Shown: positions 6,148 to 13,547 of the stretch, piece after piece
How the letters are laid out: each line of letters begins with the position of its first letter
Position numbering within the stretch: the stretch's first letter is position 1
Origin: Lentisphaera sp.
Lineage (GTDB): Bacteria; Verrucomicrobiota; Lentisphaeria; Victivallales; GWF2-50-93
Reading direction: 5' to 3'
DNA: 18,148 nt
Assembly (NCBI GenBank): GCA_020721745.1
Contig: DYMC01000023.1
Coordinates: forward strand, 1-18,148
Position numbers and translations under genes: made by a program
The notes under the pieces: generated by a model
Told to the model about the DNA's origin: nothing
Database searches by the model: none
What the model saw: only the letters and a program-made list of their open reading frames with translations

Positions 6148-6621
6148 GTGAATCAGGTCTTCCTGGGTGAGTTCACCCACGCCTTTGATCCGCAGAGGAG
6201 AATCACCATCCCGAGCGACTGGCGCGGAGCGAAGGTTAGGAGGACATCCTTCTACCTGCTGCCCGGGAGGCACAAGACAATACAGATGATACCGTCGGTA
6301 TCGTTTTCCGACGTGATATCGAAGATGAGGAAGGTGTCCTTTGCGGATGCCGAGGCGTCGCTGGCGCTCGCCCGTCTCGGCCGCATGGCGCAGTACTGCG
6401 AATGCGACAAGCAGGGCAGGATACAGATATCGCAGCGGCTGTTCGAGTATGCGGAACTTGGCAGTGGCGCGGTTCTGGTGGGGGCGATAAACGTGGTTCA
6501 GATATGGTCCGAGAGGAACTGGGCGAAGTCCGGCGGATCGGACGAGCAGGTTCTCGACGTGATACAGAAGATAGGGGAAAGACCCGACGAGATAGCTGAC
6601 ATCCTCAAAGGGAAGATATGA
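6148..6621 (+). CDS. mraZ: Transcriptional regulator MraZ
   Basis: MraZ is a ring-forming DNA-binding protein with two AbrB-like (SpoVT) repeats that controls its own division and cell-wall operon. Both repeats are visible: FTHAFDPQRRITIPSDWR (9-26), carrying the D-x-x-x-R signature, and CECDKQGRIQISQRLF (84-99). The chosen start is GTG at 6148, with AAGGAG 7 nt upstream, giving 157 residues. The alternative ATG at 6118 adds ten residues that the family does not have and would put the start at the transcription start. Its stop overlaps the rsmH start by 4 nt (ATGA), so the two are translationally coupled. Candidate binding sites for the protein lie directly upstream. Confidence 0.93.
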   Translation: MNQVFLGEFTHAFDPQRRITIPSDWRGAKVRRTSFYLLPGRHKTIQMIPSVSFSDVISKMRKVSFADAEASLALARLGRMAQYCECDKQGRIQISQRLFEYAELGSGAVLVGAINVVQIWSERNWAKSGGSDEQVLDVIQKIGERPDEIADILKGKI

Positions 6622-7655
6622 ATGGCGGAGGCTTCGATGAATCAAAGGCCGAAGGTTCTGTTTCGCAGGGGGGATCGTTTGAAGTTTATCAGAGGCTTTT
6701 CGCGGATGCGCCTCATAAACCTGTTATGCCGCGCGAAGTCCTCGAACTTGTCCCCGAGAGTGGGGCGCTGAAGATTGTTGATGCGACCGTCGGATGCGGC
6801 GGCCACAGTTCATTGATATTGAAGAAAAACTCCGGGGCGGTGCTTCTCGGCTTGGACAGGGATGATGGAGCAATAGAGTTTGCCAGGCAGAGGTTGGCCT
6901 TCGCCGACGGGAGGTTCAGGCTGGTGACGGCCTGCTTCAGCGAGATCGGGCGATGTGCCGCGGAAATGGGGTGGCTTTCGGCGGACATCGTCCTGATGGA
7001 TCTGGGGCTGTCCTCGCTTCAGCTTGACGATCCGTCGAGAGGGTTTTCCTACATGCATGACGGACCGTTGGACATGCGGATGGGGAGAGATGCCGGAAGT
7101 GCCGCCTCGGACATCCTGAACGATTGTTCGAGGGACGAGCTTGCGGAGATATTCTTCCGATACGGGGAGATCAGGAGGTCGCGGAAGCTTGCCGACGAGA
7201 TTGTTGCCGAGAGGAGCAGGGAGCCTTTCACGAACACGGCGCGCCTCGCCGAGATATGCAGGCGGCTGCCCGGGCTGTCGAGGAAGAGGGGGCTTACCGC
7301 CCCGACCCTCTGCTTCCAGGCTCTCAGGGTGGCGGTGAACGACGAGATGCGGCAGCTCGAGAAGGGGATTGCCGATGCGGTCGGGCTTCTTGCTCCGGGA
7401 GGCGTGATCGTGGTGATAAGCTTCAATTCGGCGGAGGACAGGATTGTAAAGAATTTCTTCAGGGAGGAGGCGCGGGACTGTATCTGTCCTCCGGATTTTC
7501 CAGTCTGCAGATGCGGGCACGTGAGGAGGCTTGAAATATTGACGAGGAAGCCTCTGGTCCCGAAGGATGACGAGATCGCGGCGAACAGGAGGGCGGCCCC
7601 GGCCAGGCTGAGGGCCGCCAGAAGAACAAATTGCTCCAATGGGGCGAACATGTAA
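6618..7655 (+). CDS. rsmH: 16S rRNA m4C1402 methyltransferase RsmH
   Basis: RsmH (MraW) uses S-adenosylmethionine to methylate N4 of C1402 in the 16S rRNA decoding centre. The SAM-binding motif is VDATVGCGGHSSLIL (54-68), followed by the acidic end of strand 2 (GLDRDDGA, 78-85), DLGLSSLQLDDPSRGFSY, and FQALRVAVNDE near the C-terminus. The length of 345 residues is slightly above the usual roughly 310 because of about 30 extra N-terminal residues (MNGGGFDESKAEGSVSQGG) before the conserved HKPVMPREVL. The ATG overlaps the mraZ stop and has AAAGGGA just upstream, so the extension is probably real. This gene follows mraZ in most dcw clusters. The call is secure. Confidence 0.95.
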   Translation: MNGGGFDESKAEGSVSQGGSFEVYQRLFADAPHKPVMPREVLELVPESGALKIVDATVGCGGHSSLILKKNSGAVLLGLDRDDGAIEFARQRLAFADGRFRLVTACFSEIGRCAAEMGWLSADIVLMDLGLSSLQLDDPSRGFSYMHDGPLDMRMGRDAGSAASDILNDCSRDELAEIFFRYGEIRRSRKLADEIVAERSREPFTNTARLAEICRRLPGLSRKRGLTAPTLCFQALRVAVNDEMRQLEKGIADAVGLLAPGGVIVVISFNSAEDRIVKNFFREEARDCICPPDFPVCRCGHVRRLEILTRKPLVPKDDEIAANRRAAPARLRAARRTNCSNGANM

Positions 7656-7665
7656 GGTGGGTGGA

Positions 7666-8082
7666 ATGTCTCTGCGCATTGATTTCGTAAGGATGCCGCC
7701 GCAGAAGAAGAAGCTGCGGAAGAGAGGTGGCATCCTGAAGATGGAGAACATCGGGGTCTTCCTCAAAATATCCCTTCTCGCCGGACTGCTCTTCGCCGTC
7801 CTGAGCACCGTCGCCTACGTGGACGGGAGGACCAAGGCGATGGCGAAGACCAGGGACAGCCTTTCCGCCGAGGTGAAGAACATCGAGAGGGAGAAGGACA
7901 ACGTGAAGCTCCAGATCGAGAGGGCCAAGGGGGGCAACATACAGAGGCAGATCGCAAGGTTGAAAATAGGACTGAGACTTCCCAGATGGGGGCAGCTGAG
8001 GGAACTCGATATACCAAGGGGGAACCAGGAGAAGCCTGGCCCCGCCAGGCTCGCGCAGAGGTCTTCCGGCCACGGTGGCTGA
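7666..8082 (+). CDS. ftsL: FtsL-like division protein
   Basis: This small bitopic protein occupies the ftsL position between rsmH and ftsI. It has a basic cytoplasmic N-terminus (PPQKKKLRKRGG), one membrane segment at about 31-51, and a predicted periplasmic coiled coil at about 57-100. A short 'IGLRLPRWGQLRELDIP' segment follows, like the post-coil motif of FtsL, which with FtsB and FtsQ recruits and activates the FtsW-FtsI synthase. FtsL is poorly conserved, so the call rests on topology and gene order. The start ATG at 7666 has AAGGTGG upstream (5-nt spacing) and gives 138 residues; a start at 7639 would overlap rsmH. The roughly 30-residue basic tail after the motif (to SSGHGG) is longer than usual. 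Confidence 0.75.
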   Translation: MSLRIDFVRMPPQKKKLRKRGGILKMENIGVFLKISLLAGLLFAVLSTVAYVDGRTKAMAKTRDSLSAEVKNIEREKDNVKLQIERAKGGNIQRQIARLKIGLRLPRWGQLRELDIPRGNQEKPGPARLAQRSSGHGG

Positions 8083-8100
8083 AGACGATGAGGACGCAAG

Positions 8101-9882
8101 ATGCACAAGGAACTCCTGCTGACCAGAGCCGTCATCGTATCCGCGCTGATTTTCATCCTCTTCGTCATGATGGCGGCCAGGCTCTATGAGGTGCAGATCG
8201 GCAGGCACGAGGAGCTCTTCGGGAAGGCGAAGGCGCGATACACCACGACAGTCAAGCCGAAAGGCGAGAGGGGTCAAATTTTCGACATCGGTGGAAGTCT
8301 CCTCGCAGGCAACCAGCCCTGCTATGGCATCATTGCGGACCCGAGCATGAAAACCTTTGCCGAAACGGAGTCATGCAGGGAGATCGCCGAATACTTCGCG
8401 GAGACCACAGGTTGCGACGCCGACCGAGTTCTCCAGAGGCTCCTTAGGAAGACCAATGCGGACGGCAGGGCGAACAAGTATGCCCACATTGCGAGCATGG
8501 TTGACATCGGGACCGCCGAGAAGATCAAGCTCCACGCCAGGGAGATGAAGTGGAAGGGGATCAGTTTTATCGAGGAGACGAAAAGGTATTATCCCTACAA
8601 CGAGCTTCTCGCGAACATAATCGGATTCGTGAACGTGTCGGAGGGCAAGGAGATACCTCAGGCCGGTATAGAGAGGCTCAAGGACAGATCTATAAGACCC
8701 CAGGACGGCGAGATAATCGTCGAGAGGGACAGGAAGGGCACGACCTTCGAGGAGCACGTGATCCAGCGCAGCCACCACGGCAACGACGTATATCTCACCG
8801 TATCGCAGCAGATACAGATGATCGTCGAGGAGGAGCTCGGCGCGCTTGTCGAAAAATACAAGCCGCACGCGGCATACGCCGTCATGGTGGACCCGCACAA
8901 CGGCAACATAATGGCAATAGCCCAGAGGCCGACCTTCAACCCGAACGACAGGACGACCATGGCCGACCCGGACGCCTGCAGGGACAAGGTGATATCCGAT
9001 GCCTTCGAGCCCGGCTCCATCATGAAGGCCATAACGATAGCGGGCGCGCTCGATTTCGGTGTGGTCGGGCCTGGAGACAGATTCAACTGCGAGAGCGGCG
9101 GATGGTTCTTCGCCGGCAAGATCCTCAGGGACGCGCATCCCTACGGGATTCTCTCCGTCACCGAGATAATCCAGAAGTCGAGCAACATCGGAACCGCGAA
9201 GATCGCGGTCAAGATGGGAGAGAAGAGATTGCACAACATCTTCAAGAGGTTCGAGTTCGGGAAGAAGACCGGAATGCCGATCCAGCCGGAGGCCACCGGA
9301 ATATTCAGGCCGCTCGAAAAATGGGACAAGCTGTCCATATCGAGGTTCCCCATAGGGCAGGGGATAATGGTCTCGCCGCTGCAGATGGTCAGGGCCTACT
9401 GCGCCATCGCCAACGGTGGAAAGCTGGTGAGGATAAGGCTGATAGACAGGGAGGTGAACCCGGAGACGGGCGAGGTATTCAGGATTCCGCTGGAGCCCGC
9501 TCCGCAGGTCTTTATACGCCCGGACACAAGCAGGAAAATCGTGGAGATGCTCAAGCTGGTGACTAAAAAAGGCGGGACCGCTGAGCGCGCCGCCGTCAAA
9601 GGCTACGAGGTGGCAGGCAAGACGGGGACTTCGCAGAAGGTCATAAATGGCGTATACTCCGAGACCCGCTTCCACGCATCCTTCATAGGCTTCGTCCCGG
9701 CCGACGATCCGGCCTTCGTCCTTCTCATCATGGCGGACGAGCCGCAGGGGAACCACTATGGAGGCGTTGTCGCGGCGGCCCCCTTCAGCAGGATAGCCGA
9801 AAAGGTTCTCCGAATAATGAACATCGCACCACAGTATCCAGATGAATACCAATCAGCTTCCGTTGAAGAAAGCAGCGACTGA
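8101..9882 (+). CDS. ftsI: Septal peptidoglycan transpeptidase FtsI (PBP3, class B PBP)
   Basis: FtsI is the membrane-anchored D,D-transpeptidase that cross-links septal peptidoglycan together with FtsW. The 593-residue product has a short cytoplasmic start, one membrane segment (about 9-27), a dimerisation/pedestal domain beginning at KGERGQIFDIGG (54-65), and a transpeptidase domain with all three catalytic motifs: S306-x-x-K309 (EPGSIMKA), S-S-N (360-362) and K-T-G (507-509). There is no PASTA repeat at the C-terminus, as in Gram-negative FtsI. It starts 18 nt after the ftsL stop and its 3' end overlaps murE by 41 nt, so it is part of one operon. The elongation-specific PBP2 is a less likely alternative given the dcw context. 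Confidence 0.93.
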   Translation: MHKELLLTRAVIVSALIFILFVMMAARLYEVQIGRHEELFGKAKARYTTTVKPKGERGQIFDIGGSLLAGNQPCYGIIADPSMKTFAETESCREIAEYFAETTGCDADRVLQRLLRKTNADGRANKYAHIASMVDIGTAEKIKLHAREMKWKGISFIEETKRYYPYNELLANIIGFVNVSEGKEIPQAGIERLKDRSIRPQDGEIIVERDRKGTTFEEHVIQRSHHGNDVYLTVSQQIQMIVEEELGALVEKYKPHAAYAVMVDPHNGNIMAIAQRPTFNPNDRTTMADPDACRDKVISDAFEPGSIMKAITIAGALDFGVVGPGDRFNCESGGWFFAGKILRDAHPYGILSVTEIIQKSSNIGTAKIAVKMGEKRLHNIFKRFEFGKKTGMPIQPEATGIFRPLEKWDKLSISRFPIGQGIMVSPLQMVRAYCAIANGGKLVRIRLIDREVNPETGEVFRIPLEPAPQVFIRPDTSRKIVEMLKLVTKKGGTAERAAVKGYEVAGKTGTSQKVINGVYSETRFHASFIGFVPADDPAFVLLIMADEPQGNHYGGVVAAAPFSRIAEKVLRIMNIAPQYPDEYQSASVEESSD

Positions 9883-11350
9883 GGACTTCGGAAAATGCCT
9901 CGAGTCCATCAGGCATCTTCTCGTCTCCTCCGGCGGACATCACGGGTTCATCCCCGGGTCCATCACGTCGTCCTCCAAATCCTGCGCACCGGGATCTGTC
10001 TTCGTCGCCATCAAGGGAGCGAAGGGCGATGGCCATCTGCACATCGGGGAGGCCATCTCGCGAGGCGCCGCCGCAGTCGTCTATCAGGATCCGGACGCGG
10101 CAGGAACCGTGGAGAGGGGTGATATTTTTTTCTGCAGAGTCTCCGACAGCCGCCGGGCGTATTCGCTCCTGCAGGAGGCGTTCCACGGGTCTCCGGCGTC
10201 GAAGCTGAGGCTGGTCGGAATCACGGGCACCAACGGGAAGACGACATGCGCCTATCTTCTCCGTAGCTTCCTATCGTGCGCTTCTCCATGCGGATTGATA
10301 TCCACCGTAGAATACTCCATGCCCGGATGGAGGGCCGACGCGTCCAGGACAACACCATCGCCGGAGCTCTTCCAGGACTTGCTCTTCAACATGCTTGAAA
10401 AAGGATGCGGCCACTGCGTGATGGAGGTCTCAAGCCATGGCCTTGACCAGGGCAGGACCGGCTCCGCGAAATTCGCAGGCGCATTGTTCACCAACCTCAG
10501 CGGAGACCATCTGGACTACCATGGAAGCATGGAGAACTACTACCAGGCCAAGAAGAGGCTTTTCTCGGACCTTCTCGCGCCCGGGGCGGTCGCCGTCGTG
10601 AACACAGACGACATCCACGGCAGGAGAATCGTTTCCGAGCTTGGCGGCGGGAAGATTCTGTCGTGCGGATTCGAGGGGAGGCCGGATTTCAGGATAGGCG
10701 ATTTCGAGGGCGATGCCGGCGGAGTCCGCTTCTCCATCGAGTCGGATCGGGGGCGCCACAGGATAAAGTCCGGCCTTTGCGGAAGATACAACGCCATGAA
10801 CATCGCCGAATCGTTTGCACTGGCCATGAGACTCGGCGTGGAGCCCGGGAAGATGCTGGAGATTCTGGAAAGGGGAATCCGGGTGCCGGGAAGACTCGAG
10901 AGAATCCCTCTGCGGAGCGGCGCCGTCGGCTTCGTGGACTACGCCCACACGGACGATGCGCTCGAGAAGGTCCTCTCGACTCTCGCCGGGATGAAAAAGG
11001 GAAGGATTATCTGCGTCTTCGGCTGCGGCGGCGACCGCGACAGGAGCAAGAGGCCCAGGATGGGCGCGGTCGTTGCGAAATTCGCAGACGTGGCGATAGT
11101 CACCAGCGACAATCCCCGCAGCGAAGATCCGCTCAAGATAATCCGCGAGATCATGGACGGCGTGAAGGACGCAGGCAAATTCATCTGCATCCCGGACAGG
11201 CGCGAGGCGATCGGGAAGGCCGTCGGAATTTCAAGGGACGGCGACATCGTCCTCCTCGCCGGGAAGGGACACGAGAAGGGACAGGAGACGAATGGGCTCA
11301 TCATCCCGTTCGACGACAGGGAGGAGATGCGGAAGGCGGGAGTTCAGTAA
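9842..11350 (+). CDS. murE: UDP-MurNAc-tripeptide synthetase MurE (meso-DAP-adding)
   Basis: MurE is the ATP-dependent ligase that adds the third residue to UDP-MurNAc-L-Ala-D-Glu in the cytoplasm. Motifs are the P-loop GTNGKTT (129-135), TTPSP (170-174), SSHGLDQGR (197-205), DHLDYHG (222-228), the lysine region YQAKKRLF (234-241) where one lysine is normally carbamylated, FGCGGDRDRSKRP (393-405), and DNPRSEDP (423-430). DNPR is the signature for meso-diaminopimelate rather than lysine. The length of 502 residues is normal. Two conserved spots differ: the usual DSR before PG-x-x-F-V-A reads SSK (44-46), and YAHTPDAL reads YAHTDDAL. The ATG lies inside the ftsI 3' end with no clear ribosome-binding site, which suggests coupled translation. 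The expected next genes (murF, mraY) are absent. Confidence 0.95.
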   Translation: MNTNQLPLKKAATEDFGKCLESIRHLLVSSGGHHGFIPGSITSSSKSCAPGSVFVAIKGAKGDGHLHIGEAISRGAAAVVYQDPDAAGTVERGDIFFCRVSDSRRAYSLLQEAFHGSPASKLRLVGITGTNGKTTCAYLLRSFLSCASPCGLISTVEYSMPGWRADASRTTPSPELFQDLLFNMLEKGCGHCVMEVSSHGLDQGRTGSAKFAGALFTNLSGDHLDYHGSMENYYQAKKRLFSDLLAPGAVAVVNTDDIHGRRIVSELGGGKILSCGFEGRPDFRIGDFEGDAGGVRFSIESDRGRHRIKSGLCGRYNAMNIAESFALAMRLGVEPGKMLEILERGIRVPGRLERIPLRSGAVGFVDYAHTDDALEKVLSTLAGMKKGRIICVFGCGGDRDRSKRPRMGAVVAKFADVAIVTSDNPRSEDPLKIIREIMDGVKDAGKFICIPDRREAIGKAVGISRDGDIVLLAGKGHEKGQETNGLIIPFDDREEMRKAGVQ

Positions 11351-11427
11351 AGACGTGAGCCCGCCATAAGGGCGGACAAGCCCGCCAGCTCTCCTGCGGG
11401 GAGATGCGGGCAAGCTTCGCAACGTCT
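11351..11427. repeat. Nested palindromic structure between convergent genes
   Basis: AGACGT (11351-11356) pairs with ACGTCT (11422-11427), and GCCCGC (11380-11385) pairs with GCGGGC (11406-11411) around an inner CTC-CC/GG-GAG stem. A smaller CCGCC-ATAA-GGGCGG hairpin lies at about 11361-11374. It sits between the stops of murE and the anti-sigma gene. Without a T-run it is not a standard terminator, though it could slow or protect transcripts from both sides. Confidence 0.45.
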
Positions 11428-11453
11428 CAAGAATGACGGGGCTTGCTGATCTC

Positions 11454-12326
11454 CTACCTCTCCACCGTGGACACGTGGTATTCCACCGGATCGCCCGGAG
11501 AGCCCGCGAAACGTCCGCTCTCGGGCTGCGGCTCGGAATCGCTGAGAAGCTCGTAGCCGGATGCGTTGATGGCCCTGACGAGCTTCACCAATCCCGCCTT
11601 GTCCGTTTTTATCCGGAGTCCGGCGCCTTCCGGACTTTTTGCCGGAGTCAGGTTGCAGGCTGAAATTATCGAGCGGATGTCCGGTGCCGCGGCAGCAGTC
11701 TTCGTCCATATCCATGAGTGTTTTACGACGGGAGCTATGGCGGCCGCGCTGTCGCCCTTGCATTCCACGAAATGAATTTTGTCCGATACAAGCCCGGCGG
11801 AGGAGCCCGACCCGGCCGTCCTCATCTCGGACAGCTCCAGCGAATTCAACGGTGAATGGACGGCAGGCTCGGCCCTTGTCCCATTTTCATCCGCTTCCGC
11901 CAGGGTGTTTCGAGATTTCATGTCGGCCTCCGCCACAGTGCTTTTGCCGGCTCCGTCAAACTTCGCGGCCCTGGTTTCATCACCCCTGCGGCTCAATTCA
12001 AAGACATAGACCGATGCCCCTGCGAAAATCGCAATGGCCGCGGCGGCCTTCAGGAATATCTGCGTGTATGAAGCGCATCTGAGCGACGATATCTGCCTTT
12101 CGGCACGCAGTGCCTCGACGCATTTGCGGGCTATCCGGTCGGCGCCGGGCGGGTTCGAGAGCGAAGCATGCACGGCGCGGGACAATCCCCGCATCCTCTC
12201 CGCCCTGAGCCTGCATTCTCCGCAGGATTCAATATGCTTGAACGCCGCGCAGGACGGCTCCAGTTCGCCGTCAACATATGCGCTTATCTCCTCGAAAGAT
12301 GCGCATTTTGAAATGTCTTCCTTCAT
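11454..12326 (-). CDS. Membrane-bound anti-sigma factor with zinc-finger (ZAS/HC2-like) domain
   Basis: The 290-residue protein overlaps the sigma gene by 4 nt (ATGA), the standard arrangement for an ECF sigma factor and its antagonist. The cytoplasmic N-terminus carries Cys8 and His31-x3-Cys35-x2-Cys38 (HIESCGEC), the pattern of zinc-binding anti-sigma domains. One membrane segment follows at about 90-109 (FLKAAAAIAIFAGASVYVF), then an extracytoplasmic region of about 180 residues. The first part of that region is Ser/Ala/Glu-rich and probably flexible; a more ordered end includes GLRIKTDKAGLVKLVRAINA. That part is the likely signal sensor or protease target, but I do not recognise its family. 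By analogy the protein would hold the sigma factor inactive until released by proteolysis or a conformational signal. Confidence 0.8.
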   Translation of the reverse strand: MKEDISKCASFEEISAYVDGELEPSCAAFKHIESCGECRLRAERMRGLSRAVHASLSNPPGADRIARKCVEALRAERQISSLRCASYTQIFLKAAAAIAIFAGASVYVFELSRRGDETRAAKFDGAGKSTVAEADMKSRNTLAEADENGTRAEPAVHSPLNSLELSEMRTAGSGSSAGLVSDKIHFVECKGDSAAAIAPVVKHSWIWTKTAAAAPDIRSIISACNLTPAKSPEGAGLRIKTDKAGLVKLVRAINASGYELLSDSEPQPESGRFAGSPGDPVEYHVSTVER

Positions 12327-12916
12327 AGCTTGCCTCCAAGCCTGGCGGCTATCGCCGCGCGCCCTCTTGATATCCTTGTCTTCACCGTATCAATGTTCTC
12401 CCCGAGCACGTCAGCAATCTGCTTGTAGCTCATGTCCTTCACGTGCCTCAGCACTATCGCCTCGCGCAAAGTGTCGGGAAGCCTTTCTATCTCCGACATT
12501 ATCTTCCGCTCCATCTCCGCGTTCTCCGCCTCCTTGTCGGGAGACGGAAGATTCGAAGGCAGTTCCATGTCGCCTTTCGCGTCCTGGTCGCGGTCCGCCG
12601 TCTGTGCAGAGATGCTTATGTTCAGACCATCGCCCCTGACCTTGTTCCACTTGTAGCGGTTCCGCGACATGTTCACCACTATCCGCGAGAGCCAGGCCGG
12701 GAAGAGGGAGTCTTCCCTGAGCGAAGCTATGCTCCCGTGCGCCTTGACGAAGGCATCCTGGACGACCTCCTCGGCGTCCTCCCGGCTCCCGAGCAGGCCG
12801 TAGGCAATTCCGAGCATGTATCTCGAATGCCTCCTTATCAGCTCCTCGAAAGCCTCTTCCGAGCCCTTGCGCGCCTCGGCTACAAGCGACATGTCCTGTT
12901 TTTCCGAATCCAACAT
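12323..12916 (-). CDS. ECF-family RNA polymerase sigma factor
   Basis: This sigma-70 factor has only regions 2 and 4. Region 2 spans about 17-92 (GSEEAFEELIRRH, GSREDAEEVVQDAFVKAH, FPAWLSRIVVNMSRNRYKW); region 4 spans about 143-190 (ERLPDTLREAIVLRHVKDMS, YKQIADVLGENIDTVKTRIS). A charged linker with AQTADRDQDAKGD separates them. At 197 residues it is a typical group 4 (ECF, RpoE/SigW-like) factor. I chose the ATG at 12916. A TTG at 12925 or an ATG at 12892 are alternatives, and none has a strong ribosome-binding site; if the candidate promoter is real, the downstream ATG is favoured. The anti-sigma gene follows with a 4-nt overlap. Confidence 0.9.
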   Translation of the reverse strand: MLDSEKQDMSLVAEARKGSEEAFEELIRRHSRYMLGIAYGLLGSREDAEEVVQDAFVKAHGSIASLREDSLFPAWLSRIVVNMSRNRYKWNKVRGDGLNISISAQTADRDQDAKGDMELPSNLPSPDKEAENAEMERKIMSEIERLPDTLREAIVLRHVKDMSYKQIADVLGENIDTVKTRISRGRAAIAARLGGKL

Positions 12917-12917
12917 A

Positions 12918-12945
12918 TAAGACAATCAATCCCGGCGAAAGTTTC
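12918..12945 (-). promoter_or_regulatory. Candidate ECF-type autoregulatory promoter
   Basis: On the minus strand GAAACTT (12939-12945) is followed after 16 nt by TCTTA (12918-12922). This is close to the sigma-E style GGAACTT-N16-TCTGA. ECF operons are commonly autoregulated through such a site. It lies unusually close to the proposed ATG at 12916, so transcription would begin at or inside the first codons. Confidence 0.4.
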
Positions 12946-13025
12946 TTTTTTATCCAATGCGATTTGCGAAATTCGCATCGAGGGCTAGAATTTACATTCA
13001 TTTTTAAATTTTTCAGCCGGGAAAG

Positions 13026-13547
13026 ATGAAAAAGACAGGGATGATCCACATATACACCGGAAACGGCAAGGGCAAGACCACCGCCGCCCTGGGCCTGGCC
13101 CTGCGCGCCGCCGGAGCGGGAATGAAAGTCTTCTTCGCCCAGTTTATCAAAGGGGGAAGGACTTCCGAGGCACTCGCAATCTCCCAAAATCTGCCGATGA
13201 TAAAGTTCAAGGCGTTCGGAATGGGCCGTTTCATCAAAGGCTTGCCATCTCCTGCCGATGTCGCCGGAGCGGGAGCCGGCTTGGCGGAATGCGGCGCGAT
13301 TGCGGCATCGGGCGAATTCGATCTCCTTGTTCTCGACGAGATATTTCCCGCGCTGAGAGCAGGCCTGCTCCGCGAAGAGGATCTGAAAGGCCTCATCCTG
13401 CGAAAATCGCAGAAGACCGAACTGGTTATGACTGGCAGGGATGCACCGGATTCAATGATCGCAGCCGCGGACCTCGTCACCGAGATGAAGGAAGTCAAGC
13501 ACTACTACGAGAAAGGCATCAGGGCGAGGAAGGGGATCGAATTATGA
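13026..13547 (+). CDS. cobO: Corrinoid (cob(I)alamin) adenosyltransferase, CobO/BtuR type
   Basis: CobO/BtuR/CobA enzymes transfer the adenosyl group of ATP to cob(I)alamin or cobinamide, giving coenzyme B12. The 173-residue product has the characteristic P-loop GNGKGKTT (12-19) after IHIYT, FFAQFIKGG (36-44), the Walker B-like LLVLDEI (100-106), ELVMTGRDAP (132-141), and the C-terminal TEMKEVKHYYEKGIRARKGIE (152-172). The family and length fit well. The start ATG at 13026 follows CGGGAAAG; ATG at 13041, with ACAGGG before it, is a possible alternative. It is divergent from the sigma operon, and the upstream gap of about 100 bp is too short for a cobalamin riboswitch. It overlaps the HAD gene by 4 nt. 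Whether the organism makes or only salvages corrinoids cannot be seen here. Confidence 0.93.
   Translation: MKKTGMIHIYTGNGKGKTTAALGLALRAAGAGMKVFFAQFIKGGRTSEALAISQNLPMIKFKAFGMGRFIKGLPSPADVAGAGAGLAECGAIAASGEFDLLVLDEIFPALRAGLLREEDLKGLILRKSQKTELVMTGRDAPDSMIAAADLVTEMKEVKHYYEKGIRARKGIEL

Noticed and set aside
8371..9852. 493-codon open frame antisense to ftsI
   Set aside because: ftsI is unmistakable on the plus strand with all catalytic motifs. The antisense frame has no family character and is a by-product of high-GC codon use.
12926..13025. Cobalamin riboswitch upstream of cobO
   Set aside because: The divergent gap is only about 100 bp and lacks a B12-box-like GCCACTG; it is too short for the aptamer.
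12411..13187. 258-codon minus-strand open frame spanning the sigma gene and the start of cobO
   Set aside because: It overlaps two well supported genes in other frames and has no recognisable motif.
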